The notes under the pieces: generated by a model
What the model was told of the DNA's origin: nothing
The model's database searches: none
Seen by the model: the letters and a program-made list of their open reading frames with translations, nothing else
Assembly: GCF_011764425.1 (NCBI RefSeq)
Contig: NZ_BLPF01000001.1
Span: 2,905,001 to 2,969,000, forward strand
DNA from: Phytohabitans houttuyneae
GTDB taxonomy: Bacteria > Actinomycetota > Actinomycetes > Mycobacteriales > Micromonosporaceae
Direction: 5' to 3'
DNA length: 64,000 nt
Position numbers and translations under genes: made by a program
Shown here: piece by piece, positions 39,252 through 48,511 of the stretch
Position numbering within the stretch: position 1 is the stretch's first letter
Layout of the letters: each line of letters begins with the position of its first letter

Positions 39252-39280
39252 CGCGCGGGGCCTGAGGGCGGCCCCGCGCG
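39252..39280 (-). terminator. Terminator hairpin after the methyltransferase gene
   Basis: CGCGCGGGGCC (39252-39262) pairs perfectly with GGCCCCGCGCG (39270-39280), loop 7 nt, 27 bp beyond the methyltransferase stop. This marks the likely end of the long minus-strand operon that begins near 47.7 kb. Confidence 0.7.
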
Positions 39281-39306
39281 CGACGAAAGGGTGAGGGAAG
39301 GGAGAG

Positions 39307-40095
39307 CTACAGCGGCTTGCGGCCGCGCGTGGAAACGAACTGGTACGAGAGGGACGAGAACGCGGGGTCGCGGGAGAGCTGCCGGAACGCGCGCAGTTGG
39401 TCCAAAGAGATCCCCGCGGCGAGCAGGCGCGGCTCGAGGGTGCGGGAGTTGAGGTCGTGCAGTGCGGCGCCGGAGGAGCCGCCGGTCCAGCTCTGGGAAT
39501 GGGTGACGGTGTCGACGTCGGTCAGGCCGGCGAGCGCCATCTCCGTGTGCACGTCCTGCGCCCACGCCAGGTCGGCGCCACCGTCGTGCAGTACCCCGAG
39601 GATCGCCTCCATCACCTGCTGGAAAAGCTTGGCCGCGTCGTCGGTCGGCGCGGTCAGCACGCGCAGCGGCGCCGTGCAGTCGAACTCCTCCACGACCAGC
39701 CACCCGCCCGGGGCCAGGACGTTGACCATCTCGGCCAGCACCTTGCGGCGCTCGGGCAGGTGGAGCAGGAGGAGGCGGGCGTGGATCAGGTCGTACGGGC
39801 CGGCTTCCGGTGGCGGCTCGGTGCGGGCGTCGTGCCGCACCACGGAGAGGTTGCCCGTGGCGGTGAGGTGAGACGGGTCGATGTCGGATGCGACGACGTG
39901 CCCCTCCGGGCCGACGGCGGTGGCCATGACGCGCGCCACCGAGCCGCCGCCCGCGCCGACCTCCCAGCAGGTCGCGCCGGCGCGCATGAGGGGACGGAGG
40001 CGGGCGCCCGTCAGCGGGTCGAGGAATGCCTCCAATGTGGCCAGTTGGGCGTCGGCCTCGGGTGCGTGGTTGTCGAACGAGTAGCCGGTCGGCAC
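39307..40095 (-). CDS. SAM-dependent methyltransferase (class I)
   Basis: 262 aa. The SAM-binding motif I is WEVGAGGGSVARVMA near residue 45, followed by acidic VASDID and LLHLPERRKVLAEMVNVLAPGGWLVVEEFD (post-motif region). Substrate is not visible; the layout matches small-molecule methyltransferases. Start ATG 40095, 6 bp after livF, hence co-transcribed with the ABC transporter, an unusual partner for such a system. Confidence 0.85.
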   Translation of the reverse strand: MPTGYSFDNHAPEADAQLATLEAFLDPLTGARLRPLMRAGATCWEVGAGGGSVARVMATAVGPEGHVVASDIDPSHLTATGNLSVVRHDARTEPPPEAGPYDLIHARLLLLHLPERRKVLAEMVNVLAPGGWLVVEEFDCTAPLRVLTAPTDDAAKLFQQVMEAILGVLHDGGADLAWAQDVHTEMALAGLTDVDTVTHSQSWTGGSSGAALHDLNSRTLEPRLLAAGISLDQLRAFRQLSRDPAFSSLSYQFVSTRGRKPL

Positions 40096-40101
40096 AGCGG
40101 G

Positions 40102-40833
40102 TCAGCTCCCTTGCGGTAGTGGCTGGTCGATGCTGAGCATCGATTGGACGGTCGTGGGGTCCGCGCGCACCTGCGCGGTTGGCGCGTCGAACACCACGCG
40201 CCCGTAATCCAGGACTGCGATCCGGTCCGCCACCTCGATCGCGTGGTCGAGCCGCTGCTCCACCAGCAGCAGGCTCAGTCCGGCCTCCGCCAGGCCGGTC
40301 ATCAGGCCGCGCACCCGCTCCGCCAGGTCGAGCGCGAGCCCTTCGGACGGCTCGTCCAGCAACAGCACCCTCGGCTGGGTGAGCAGCGCGCGGGCGATCG
40401 CGAGCATCTGCTGCTCGCCGCCGGAGAGCTGGTCGCCGCGGTGCTCCAGCCGCTCACCCAGGCGGGGCAACAACTCCAGCATGCCCTTGATGGTCCACAT
40501 AGGACCCTCTTGGTGCCGGGCCGCCAGCTTCAGGTGTTCGGACACGGTGAGGCTGGGAAAGACCCGCCGTCCCTGCGGGACGATCCCGACACCGGCCCGC
40601 GCCACCTGATGTGCGGGGCGACCCGCCAGGTTCGTGCCGCCGACCTCCACCACTCCGGAGTACGGGCGGAGCAGGCCGGCGATCGCGTGCACGAGCGTGG
40701 TCTTGCCCGCCCCGTTGCGGCCCACGAGCGCCTGCACGGTGCCCGCCTCGACGTTGAGCCCCACGCCGTGCAGCACCCGCCCGCCGTGGTAGCCGGCGTA
40801 CAGGTCGTCGACGCGCAGCGCCGCGGCCATCAC
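40102..40833 (-). CDS. livF: Branched-chain amino-acid-type ABC transporter ATP-binding protein (LivF)
   Basis: 243 aa. Walker A GRNGAGKTT near residue 36, signature LSGGEQQ, Walker B VLLLDEP. The VPQGRRVFPSLTV motif identifies the LivF branch of the HAAT family. GTG start overlaps the livG stop (GTGA), with an ATG directly behind it as an alternative. Substrates of this family include branched-chain amino acids, urea and amides; the sequence does not decide. Confidence 0.9.
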   Translation of the reverse strand: MMAAALRVDDLYAGYHGGRVLHGVGLNVEAGTVQALVGRNGAGKTTLVHAIAGLLRPYSGVVEVGGTNLAGRPAHQVARAGVGIVPQGRRVFPSLTVSEHLKLAARHQEGPMWTIKGMLELLPRLGERLEHRGDQLSGGEQQMLAIARALLTQPRVLLLDEPSEGLALDLAERVRGLMTGLAEAGLSLLLVEQRLDHAIEVADRIAVLDYGRVVFDAPTAQVRADPTTVQSMLSIDQPLPQGS

Positions 40834-41543
40834 GCGACAGCTCCGCTGTACGCCTGGCGTACCGCGTGCGACACCCGGATCTCGTCGGGCGTGCCGGTGA
40901 CCACGTACTGGCCGTCGCGCAGGACGGTGACCACGTCGGCGAGCGCGTACACGAGGTCGAGGCGGTGCTCGACGAGCAGCAGCGTCACCTCGCTCGGCAG
41001 GTCGCGGAGCACCTCGGCCAACCGCTCGAACTCCACAGGGGACAGTCCGGCCGCCGGCTCGTCGAGCAGGAGCAGGCGGGGCTCGCCGGCCAGCGCCATC
41101 GCGATCTCCAGCTGCCGGAGCTGGCCGTGCGAGAGCCGCCCCGCCTCCACGCCGGCCAGGTCGGCGAGGCCGAGCCGGTCGAGCAGCTCGACCGCGGGAC
41201 GGCGGGACTGCCGCACGCCACCCCTGTGCCGCGCCCCCGCCACGGCCACGTTGTCCAATGTGGTCAGTGATGCCCAGGCGGCCGGGCGCTGGTGGATCCG
41301 GCCGATCCCCAGCCGCGCGCGCCGGGCCGGCCCGTACCCGGTGATGTCCCGCCCGTCGAAGCGGACCCGCCCGCCGCTGGGCCGGATCGCGCCGGCCAGC
41401 ATGTCGAGCAGGGTGGTCTTGCCTGCGCCGTTGGGCCCGATGACCGCCCGCCGCTCGCCCGGCGCGATGCGCAGGTCGAGCCGGTCGACGGCGACGAGTG
41501 ACCCGTACCGCCGGGTCAGTGCCTCCGTGATCAGGATGTCCAC
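40830..41543 (-). CDS. livG: Branched-chain amino-acid-type ABC transporter ATP-binding protein (LivG)
   Basis: 237 aa. Walker A GPNGAGKTT near residue 38, signature LSHGQLRQLEIAMAL, Walker B LLLLDEPAAGLSP. It lacks some of the LivG-typical loop after GRIHQRP, so it is a short member. Begins 3 bp after the livM stop. Confidence 0.9.
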   Translation of the reverse strand: MDILITEALTRRYGSLVAVDRLDLRIAPGERRAVIGPNGAGKTTLLDMLAGAIRPSGGRVRFDGRDITGYGPARRARLGIGRIHQRPAAWASLTTLDNVAVAGARHRGGVRQSRRPAVELLDRLGLADLAGVEAGRLSHGQLRQLEIAMALAGEPRLLLLDEPAAGLSPVEFERLAEVLRDLPSEVTLLLVEHRLDLVYALADVVTVLRDGQYVVTGTPDEIRVSHAVRQAYSGAVA

Positions 41544-41546
41544 CGC

Positions 41547-42484
41547 TTACGCCTCCTGGTTTGCGCGTCTTGTGGCGCCCCGCACCGGCATGCGGATGTG
41601 GCGCCAGTCGAATCCCGCCACCCCGCGTGGCAGGAGGTAGGCCGTCAGCACGAACAGCACGCCGAGCAGCAGCGGCGCGTGTCCGGGCAGCAGGCCGGAG
41701 AACCAGTCGCGGGCGGCGAAGACGAGCGCTGTGCCCACGACCGCGCCGAGCATCGAGCCGGCGCCGCCGATCACCACCCCCAGCAGGAGGAGAGCGGCGG
41801 TGTCGAAGCTGAAGTCGGCCGGCGACACGTACTGCTGTGTGGTGACCAGCAGCGCGCCGCCCGCGCCCGCGATGCCGCCCGCCGCGACGTACGCCCCGGT
41901 CAGGTACGCCGTCACCGGGTGGCCGCTGGCCCGCATCCGCGCCTCGCCATCGCGACTGGCCCGCAGCAGCAGCCCCGCCGGCGAGCGGAGGGCGAGCAGC
42001 ACGAGGGTGACGATCACGCCGACCACCGCCAGGGCGTACAGGTAGCGTGTCCGGTCGGTGTCGAGCGAGGGTGCCGCGATCAGGCCGTCGGTGCCCCGGT
42101 CATCGACTTCCAGCGGCTGGCCACGGTGATCGCCAGTTCCCCGATCGCCAGCGTGATCATGAGTACGTAGACGCCCCTCGCGTACACCACAAGCGGCGCG
42201 GTGAGCAGCGCGAACGCCGCGCCCACCCCGATCGCCACCATCAGCTGCGGGAGCACCGCGGCGGTGTCGAGCTGCGCGGCCGCGTACGCGCCGGCGGCGA
42301 ACGGCGCTGCCTGCCCGAGCGTCGGCAGCCCGGTCACGCCGGTCAGCAGCGCCACGCTCACCCCGACGAGGCCGAGCACGAGGAGCCGGGCGAGCGTCGC
42401 CGTGGTGTAGTCGTCGACCATCCACGGCGCCGCGACGGCGACGGCCACGGCGGCGACTGTCGCGACCGGCAGGAGCCGCTTCAC
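41547..42484 (-). CDS. livM: Branched-chain amino-acid-type ABC permease (LivM), frameshifted
   Basis: Restored length 312 aa. The N-terminal half carries hydrophobic segments (LPVATVAAVAVAVAAPW, LLVLGLVGVSVALLTG) and the family motif GVYVLMITLAIGEL. A one-base loss in the CCCC run 42094-42097 breaks the frame; after restoring it, SMTGGTDGL continues into the C-terminal permease (VVGVIVTLVLLALRS...GAGSMLGAVVGTALVF). GTG start overlaps the livH stop (GTGA). Confidence 0.85.
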
Positions 42485-43356
42485 GCGGTACTCCACCGGC
42501 TGAGCAGCCCTCGCGCGCGGGCGGCGAGGATCAGGGCCATGGCCGCGTACAAGAGGAAAGGTGCGGCCGTCGGCAGGAGGGCGACCCCCAGGGTCTGGAT
42601 CTCGCCAACCGCGAGGGCCGCGAGCAGCGTGCCCGCGACGGAGTTGAGGCCGCCCAGGACGACCACGACGAGCGAGAGGAGCAGCACGGTCGCGGCGGTG
42701 CTCGGCCCCGGCCCGATGATCGGCGCGCCCAGCACGCCGGCCAGCCCGGCGAGCGCGCCGGAGACCGCGAGCACGCCGACCCGCACGCGGGTGGGGTCGA
42801 CGCCGAGGCAGGCCACCATCTGCGGGTCGTCGACCGCGGCCCGCACCAGCATGCCGGCGCGGGTGCGGGTCACGACGAGGTACAGGCCGATCGCGATCAC
42901 CGCCGCGACCACGATGAAGACAAGCCGGTACGCCGCGTAGGAGTGCCCGGCGACGTCCACCGAGCGGTCCAGCGCCGCCGGCACGCGCACCGGCAGGTCT
43001 TCCGGTCCGAACGCGCTGACCAGCAGGCTTCCGCCGGCCAGCGCGAGTCCGAACGTCAGCAGCGCCTGGGTCAGATGGTCGCCCCGCTTCACCGGCGTGA
43101 GCAGCCCAGCGAGCGCGGTGCCCGCCGCCGTGGACGCGATCACCCCGGCGACCAGCGCCAGCGGCACCGCGGCCCAGCCACCGTCGGCCAGCCACGCCGC
43201 CGTGTAGGCGCCGATCGCGTAGAGGGTGCCGTGGGCCAGGTTGAGGATTCCGGCTACGCCGAAGCTCAACACCAGCCCAGCGGCGACCACGAAAAGCAGC
43301 AGGCCGTACGCGACGCCGTCCAGCGCCGGTATCAGGTACGGATCCAGCTCACCCAT
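42481..43356 (-). CDS. livH: Branched-chain amino-acid-type ABC permease (LivH)
   Basis: 291 aa with about eight hydrophobic helices, including YGLLLFVVAAGLVLSFGVAG, ILNLAHGTLYAIGAY (a LivH hallmark) and VVVLGGLNSVAGTLLAALAV. Start ATG 43356 (MGELDPYLIPALDG), 7 bp after the binding-protein stop. Forms the membrane channel with LivM. Confidence 0.92.
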   Translation of the reverse strand: MGELDPYLIPALDGVAYGLLLFVVAAGLVLSFGVAGILNLAHGTLYAIGAYTAAWLADGGWAAVPLALVAGVIASTAAGTALAGLLTPVKRGDHLTQALLTFGLALAGGSLLVSAFGPEDLPVRVPAALDRSVDVAGHSYAAYRLVFIVVAAVIAIGLYLVVTRTRAGMLVRAAVDDPQMVACLGVDPTRVRVGVLAVSGALAGLAGVLGAPIIGPGPSTAATVLLLSLVVVVLGGLNSVAGTLLAALAVGEIQTLGVALLPTAAPFLLYAAMALILAARARGLLSRWSTA

Positions 43357-43363
43357 GCGGTTA

Positions 43364-44539
43364 CTACTCGCCGACCGTCGCCAGGTCACCCACGACCGTG
43401 TTGGACAGCGCGCGGCCGTCCGGGCGGACCTGCCGCAGGTACCACTTCTGCACCGGCGAATGGGTCTTCTTGGAGAACTGCCACGCGCCGCGCGGGCTCT
43501 CGATCTGGCCGAGCCCGGCGATCGCGTTGTTGATGCTCGCCGCGGTCGGGCTTTCCCCGGCCGCCCCGATCGCCTTGTCCAGCACCGCGGCAGCGTCGAA
43601 CGAGGCCATCGCGTACGTGGTCGGCGGCCCGTCGTGGTCGGCCTTCCACGCGGCGACGAACTCGCGGTTCTGCGCGTTGTCGAGGTCGGGCGAGTAGTTG
43701 AGCACCGAGTACACGTCGCGGGCCGAGTCGCCCTGCGCGTTGAGCACGCCGCCCTCGGTCAGGAAGCCGGCCGCGTACAGGGGCAGGTTCTTGACCTCGG
43801 ACTGGGAGTACTGCTTGACGAAGTCGATCGCCGCCGCGCCCGCGTAGAACGTGTAGACCGCCGCGGCTCCGGAGGCCTTGATCTGCGCGAAGTACGGGGT
43901 GAAGTTCTTCGTCGCCGGGAAGGGCGTGAAGCGGGTCTTGCCGTCCTCGTTGGCCAGCTCGCCACCGGCCTTGGTGTAGGCGTCGGTGAAGCCGGCCAGC
44001 TGGTCCCAGCCGCCCTGGTAGTCCGGTCCGATCGCGTAGACCTTGCCGTCCACGTTGTCCTTGACGTACTGGGCGATTGCCGCGCCGGTCTCCTTCGACA
44101 GGTACGACGTGTGCCAGGTGTGGCTGATGTCCTTGAGCTCGGGGCGGCCGTTCGCGCCGATGAAGGGGACCTTCGCCTGCGCCAGCACCGGCTGGATCGC
44201 CGCGGCGGAGCCACCGCCGACGACACCCGTGAGGGCGACGACCTTGTCCTGCTTGACGAGCTTGGTGGCGGCGGGCACGGCAGTCGGCGCGCCGTCACCC
44301 TCGTCCGCGACGATCAGCTCGACCTGGTGACCGCCGAGCTTGCCACCGTGCATGTTGAGGTAGAGCTGGAAACCGTCGCGGATGTCCGTGCCGATCGCCT
44401 GGTACGTGCCGGAGAGGGAGGCGAGCAGCCCGATCTTGAGCGTGCCGCTCGCTCCGGCACTGTCGTCGGCGCAGGCCGTCGCACCGGTGGCCGCCAGGCC
44501 GAGGGCAACGAGCGCGGCGGTCATCTTGTGGATACGCAT
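43364..44539 (-). CDS. ABC transporter substrate-binding lipoprotein (LivK-like)
   Basis: 391 aa. N-terminal signal with lipobox ATACADD, then the type I periplasmic-binding fold (LKIGLLASLSGTYQAIGTDI..., VVALTGVVGGGSAAAIQPVL..., YAIGPDYQGGWDQLAGF). It delivers ligand to LivHM. Start ATG 44539. It follows the Roadblock gene by only 24 bp, so the transporter is read from the sensor-kinase operon. Confidence 0.9.
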   Translation of the reverse strand: MRIHKMTAALVALGLAATGATACADDSAGASGTLKIGLLASLSGTYQAIGTDIRDGFQLYLNMHGGKLGGHQVELIVADEGDGAPTAVPAATKLVKQDKVVALTGVVGGGSAAAIQPVLAQAKVPFIGANGRPELKDISHTWHTSYLSKETGAAIAQYVKDNVDGKVYAIGPDYQGGWDQLAGFTDAYTKAGGELANEDGKTRFTPFPATKNFTPYFAQIKASGAAAVYTFYAGAAAIDFVKQYSQSEVKNLPLYAAGFLTEGGVLNAQGDSARDVYSVLNYSPDLDNAQNREFVAAWKADHDGPPTTYAMASFDAAAVLDKAIGAAGESPTAASINNAIAGLGQIESPRGAWQFSKKTHSPVQKWYLRQVRPDGRALSNTVVGDLATVGE

Positions 44540-44563
44540 GGATGGGTACTCCGGGGGTCGGGT

Positions 44564-44968
44564 TCAGCGTGAGTGGGTAAGGGCGGACCGAGCTGCGGGG
44601 GTCAGAGCGTCGCCGATGCGGTTCGCGAGCTCCGTCATCTCGTACGACACCTTTCCGACGTCGCAGTTCGGGGTGGCCAGCACGAGCAGCGACGCACCGT
44701 CGTTGAAGGCCATGGAGAACATGAACCCGCCTTCGAGCTGGGTGACGTTGGAGATCACCGAGCCGGCGTCGAAGAAGGCGGCGGCGCCGCGCAGAAGGCT
44801 CACGAGCCCGCTGCCGGTGGCCGCGAGCTGGTCGGCCCGGTCCGGCGGCAGTGCGCGCGTAGCCGCCACCATGAGCCCGTCCGCCGAGATGGCGATGGCG
44901 TGGCTGACGTCCGGCGCGCGCTCGGCGAAGCTGTCGAGCATCCAGCCGAGGTCTCGTTGGTTGGTCAC
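44564..44968 (-). CDS. Roadblock/LC7 protein (CvnB-like)
   Basis: 134 aa from GTG 44968, which overlaps the stop of the upstream kinase (GTGA). [32 protein letters not shown] begins the Roadblock fold and [16 protein letters not shown] ends it. Paralogue of cvnB at 20.7 kb. No DUF742 or GTPase gene follows; the ABC transporter does, so this is a shortened conservon. Confidence 0.9.
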   Translation of the reverse strand: MTNQRDLGWMLDSFAERAPDVSHAIAISADGLMVAATRALPPDRADQLAATGSGLVSLLRGAAAFFDAGSVISNVTQLEGGFMFSMAFNDGASLLVLATPNCDVGKVSYEMTELANRIGDALTPAARSALTHSR

Positions 44969-47727
44969 GAAGGCTCTCCTGTCGCGTCGTTGTTGGGCGT
45001 GGCGTTGGCCAGGGGACGGCGGCCCGCGACACCGCGGGCGTACGCGGACATGGCGGAAGCGACCTGCGCGGGGTCGCGCCGCTCGGACCGGCCCTGGTCG
45101 CCGTTGGGCGGCACCGCGCCGGGGATCAGGTGTGCCTGCGGCTTGCGGATCGGCAGGCCGGTACGGGTGGTACCGACCACCTGCGGGGTCTCGAGCTGGG
45201 ACGCGGCGCGCCACCCGTCGTCACCGGGGGTGCTCCAGTTGGCCACGGCCGGCGGTACCGGCGACTCGACGGCAGGCGGGCTCGGTGCCTCGGTCGGCTC
45301 CAGCCCGACGGCGTGATCGTGATCCGCCCGGAACCAGCTGTTGACCTGCTCGAAGATGATCAGCTCCTGGGTCTGGTCGATCTCGCGGACCGGTGCCCGG
45401 CCCTGTGCCGAAATGGGGTCAGGTGGCGGCGGAGGGGCGGCCGGCCGGCTCGGAAGTGCACCGCCGTTGCGCGCGGGGATCCCACCGTTCTGGCCCTGCA
45501 TGCCGTTCTGGCCCTGCATGCCGTTCTGGCCTTGCAGGCCGCTCTGGCCTTGCAGGCCGCTCTGGCCCTGGGCGCCGTTCTGCCCCAGTGCCTGCGGGCC
45601 GCCGTTCTGGCCCTGGCGGCCACCTCCGGCGCCCGGCAACGGCCCGGCGTACGGCGTGCGTGGCAGCGGGATCTGCATGCCGGCGGGCGCCGGGCTGACC
45701 GGGATCGGTCCGTCCATGCGGAGGCCGGCCTCCAGCCCACCGTTGAACAGCGACGGGCCGGCGATCGGCAGCTCCTGGTCCTCCGGCACCGGCCGGATCA
45801 GCTTGCCGGGCAGCGCGACCTCGGCGATCGTGCCGAGACGCGGGCCCGGACGCAGCTCCACCGTCGCGCCGAGGCGGATGGCGAGCTGGCCGACCACGAC
45901 GAGACCCATGGCCCGCACGGCGGCGACGTCGATCGCCGGCGGCCGGGCGAGCACGTGGTTGAGCTGGGCGAGCCGTTCCTTGGGCAGCCCCACGCCCTCG
46001 TCGCTGATCTGGACGATGACCCGGTCGCCGAGGCTCCGGGCGGTCACCCAGGTCTCGCTCTCCGGCGGGGCGTACGTGGTCGCGTTGTCCATCAGCTCGG
46101 CGAGCAGGTGCACGACCTCGTCGACCGCGTCCCGCGAGACCGCGACGTCGGTGTCGACGACGCCGAGGCGTACCCGCTCGTAGTGCTCGATCTGGGAGAG
46201 CGCGGCCTGGAGCATCTTCGACAGCGGTACGTCGTCCTGCCGCATGCGGCCGACACCGACGCCGCCGAGCACCAGGAGGCTGGCGTTGATCCGCGCCATC
46301 CGGGTGGCCAGGTTGTCCAATGTGTACAGCCGCTGCAACCGCTCCGGGTCGGTCTCGTCCTGCTCGACGAGGTCGACCTGGGCCAGCACCGAGTCCACCA
46401 GGCGCTGCTCGCGGCGGCTGAGGTGGATGAAGATCTTCGCGGTGTTGGCACGCATGACGGCCTGCTCGGCGGCGGTGCGGACGGCGGCCCGGTGCACGGC
46501 GTTGAACGCCTCGCCCACTTCGCCGATCTCGTCGCCGCTGCCCCGGTCCATGCTCGTGGTCACCTGCGCGGCCAGCATCTCGGGGTGTACCGAGGCGTCG
46601 GGCCGGCGCAGCTCCTCGACCATGGCGGGCAGCTCGTCGAAGGCGACCGCGTTCGCCGCGTCCCGCAGCCGCCGCAGGCGGTGCGTGATCTGGCGGGCGA
46701 CGGCCCACGTGACGAGCACGGTGAGCGCGAGCGCCACGGCCATCGCGGCCGCTTCGAGGATCGCGTTGCGCCGCTCGTCCACGCGCGCGGCGTCGATCTC
46801 GTCGAAGACCGCGCTGTCGACACGCTGCTGCACCTCGTACAGCCGGCGGGCCCAGGACTGGGTCGCGGTGATCCAGTCCGCGGTGGCGACCCGCAGCTTG
46901 CTGCCGGTCTCGGCCCGGGAGACCTGGTCCTGCAGCCGCTGCAGGCCGACGATCTCCTGTCCACTGCCGGCCTGCTCCCACCAGACCCGCCACTCGGGGC
47001 TGGCCAGGCTGAGGAACGTCAGGCTGTTTTCGGTGAAGCCGGTGCGCGATGCGGTGATGTCCTGCTGCATCGCGGGCGTCAGCTGGCCGGCGGCCAGGGC
47101 GCGCATGACCGCGACCTGCTGCTGGCCCACGGACTCGCCGGCCTTGGACAGGGCGGACGACGCGCGGATCTGGTCGGCGATCTCCGCCGACTCGACGCCC
47201 TGCGCGGTCGCCTCCCGGTACGCCAGCAGGTCCGCGATGATGATGCGGTAGCTGAAGGTCATGGCGGACACCGAGGCGTTTGCCGCGGTGCGGACCTGCG
47301 CCCGCAACGGGCCCAGGTCGTTGATGGATCCGTCGATCCGCTGCAGGACGGCCGCGGTGCCGGGTGGCACGGACGGCACGAGGGCCCGCTGCCGCCGGTA
47401 TTGGGCGACCGCCTGGTCCGTCTCCGCCGTCTGCTTCGCGTACGCGTCCTCCTGGCGGGTCCCGCCAGTGGCCAGAAGATCGGCCGCGGAGACCCGCTCG
47501 CGCTGCAACTGATAAGCCAGGGCGCCCGCGTCGGCGCCGAGGCGCGCGAGGACACCGAGGTCACTGGCCCGCTCGGCTTGCTGGACGCTGCCCGCTAGCG
47601 CCAGGCCGGCGAAGCCGACGACGGCGACCAGAGGCGCGGCCACGATGATGCGCATGCGAGAGGCGATCTTCCAGCCCCGCTGCCGAGGGCCCGGTCGGGC
47701 CGCATGGGCTTTTGTACCGGACGCCAA
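44965..47727 (-). CDS. Conservon-type sensor kinase-like protein (CvnA-like) with collagen-like repeats
   Basis: 920 aa. TM1 at residues ~26-46 ([21 protein letters not shown]), extracellular helical sensor domain, TM2 near 325-345 ([19 protein letters not shown]), HAMP region and HATPase_c ([28 protein letters not shown]). The C-terminal tail is low-complexity with six-residue Gly-Gln-Asn/Ser-Gly-Leu/Met-Gln-type repeats encoded by an 18-bp minisatellite. TTG 47727 with GGGAG upstream is the best start. First gene of the HK-Roadblock-Liv-methyltransferase operon. Paralogue of cvnA. Confidence 0.88.
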   Translation of the reverse strand: MASGTKAHAARPGPRQRGWKIASRMRIIVAAPLVAVVGFAGLALAGSVQQAERASDLGVLARLGADAGALAYQLQRERVSAADLLATGGTRQEDAYAKQTAETDQAVAQYRRQRALVPSVPPGTAAVLQRIDGSINDLGPLRAQVRTAANASVSAMTFSYRIIIADLLAYREATAQGVESAEIADQIRASSALSKAGESVGQQQVAVMRALAAGQLTPAMQQDITASRTGFTENSLTFLSLASPEWRVWWEQAGSGQEIVGLQRLQDQVSRAETGSKLRVATADWITATQSWARRLYEVQQRVDSAVFDEIDAARVDERRNAILEAAAMAVALALTVLVTWAVARQITHRLRRLRDAANAVAFDELPAMVEELRRPDASVHPEMLAAQVTTSMDRGSGDEIGEVGEAFNAVHRAAVRTAAEQAVMRANTAKIFIHLSRREQRLVDSVLAQVDLVEQDETDPERLQRLYTLDNLATRMARINASLLVLGGVGVGRMRQDDVPLSKMLQAALSQIEHYERVRLGVVDTDVAVSRDAVDEVVHLLAELMDNATTYAPPESETWVTARSLGDRVIVQISDEGVGLPKERLAQLNHVLARPPAIDVAAVRAMGLVVVGQLAIRLGATVELRPGPRLGTIAEVALPGKLIRPVPEDQELPIAGPSLFNGGLEAGLRMDGPIPVSPAPAGMQIPLPRTPYAGPLPGAGGGRQGQNGGPQALGQNGAQGQSGLQGQSGLQGQNGMQGQNGMQGQNGGIPARNGGALPSRPAAPPPPPDPISAQGRAPVREIDQTQELIIFEQVNSWFRADHDHAVGLEPTEAPSPPAVESPVPPAVANWSTPGDDGWRAASQLETPQVVGTTRTGLPIRKPQAHLIPGAVPPNGDQGRSERRDPAQVASAMSAYARGVAGRRPLANATPNNDATGEPS
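45485..45574. repeat. 18-bp coding minisatellite (five copies) in the kinase tail
   Basis: Five adjacent units of the form CCGTTCTGGCCCTGCATG, differing at a few positions, lie at 45485, 45503, 45521, 45539 and 45557. Unit length is a multiple of three, so the copies encode a six-residue periodic peptide in the CvnA-like protein. Copy number is likely variable. Confidence 0.9.
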
Positions 47728-47930
47728 GATTCACTCCCACGGGTGGTCGGCACAGTTCCATGTGCACGTTGCAGCTCGCAATTCCCATTGGGTCGCACAT
47801 GGGGTGCGACAAACAGGGTTGCCCGTGGTACGGAAAACTGGTACCTGCATCTGTACCGCACGGAGAGGATCAACCACTCTCCGTGACAAAAGAGCCCATG
47901 ACGACTGGCCGCCGTCCTGCCCCGCCCGCC

Positions 47931-48374
47931 CTAGCGGCGGTGGCCCCGGCTGAGGGCGCGGTCGATGACCGTGCGCAGCTCGTTGATCTCGACGACGACC
48001 TCGGTCGGGCCGAGCATCGCGCCGTTGTCGACGATCATCGCCACGATGTCGTCGGCGGGTGTGCGCGGGCGTGGCGCGGCGCGCTCACGCGGCCCGCGCC
48101 GCCCGTCCGCGGCCGCCTGCTCCCGGGCCACCTCGGGCCAGAGCGAGGCGAGCAGTCCTCCGGTGCCCAGCGCCTCGTCGCAGCGCACTGCCAGCTCACG
48201 GCTGCCGTAGCGCCGGCCGGACTCGACCGCGGCAACGGTCTCCCGGCTGAACCGGACGCGGTCGGCGAGCGCGCGCTGGGTCATCCCGTTGCGGGTGCGC
48301 CAGCGCCGCAGCTCGCGCCGGAACCGGCGGCTGGCCATCGGATCAGGGGCAGCATCAGATGGCGCACGGTCCAT
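47931..48374 (-). CDS. XRE-family helix-turn-helix regulator
   Basis: 147 aa. Start ATG 48374 with GAAGGTGAG upstream. HTH_3 in residues ~20-75: LRRWRTRNGMTQRALADRVRFSRETVAAVESGRR. The remainder, ending in a short ordered part (VVEINELRTVID), has no known domain. Located upstream of the CvnA-like gene on the same strand (203-bp gap); it could regulate that operon, which is inference. Confidence 0.8.
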   Translation of the reverse strand: MDRAPSDAAPDPMASRRFRRELRRWRTRNGMTQRALADRVRFSRETVAAVESGRRYGSRELAVRCDEALGTGGLLASLWPEVAREQAAADGRRGPRERAAPRPRTPADDIVAMIVDNGAMLGPTEVVVEINELRTVIDRALSRGHRR

Positions 48375-48511
48375 GTGCTCACCTTCGAGTCGACCCGGCC
48401 CAGGATCCGAAGAACGGACCCTCTGGAAAAATCCCGCCGCTCCCCATTCTGACGGCCCAGCCGACCCCTGGAAACCCACTCCAAATGATCGACTCGGATA
48501 GTAACGATCCG

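Noticed and set aside
45485-45574. Possible CRISPR array
   Set aside because: Units are directly adjacent 18-mers without spacers and encode an in-frame peptide repeat.
45130-47598. Long plus-strand frame antisense to the CvnA-like gene
   Set aside because: Same reason: composition is the complement of coding sequence and no motif is present.
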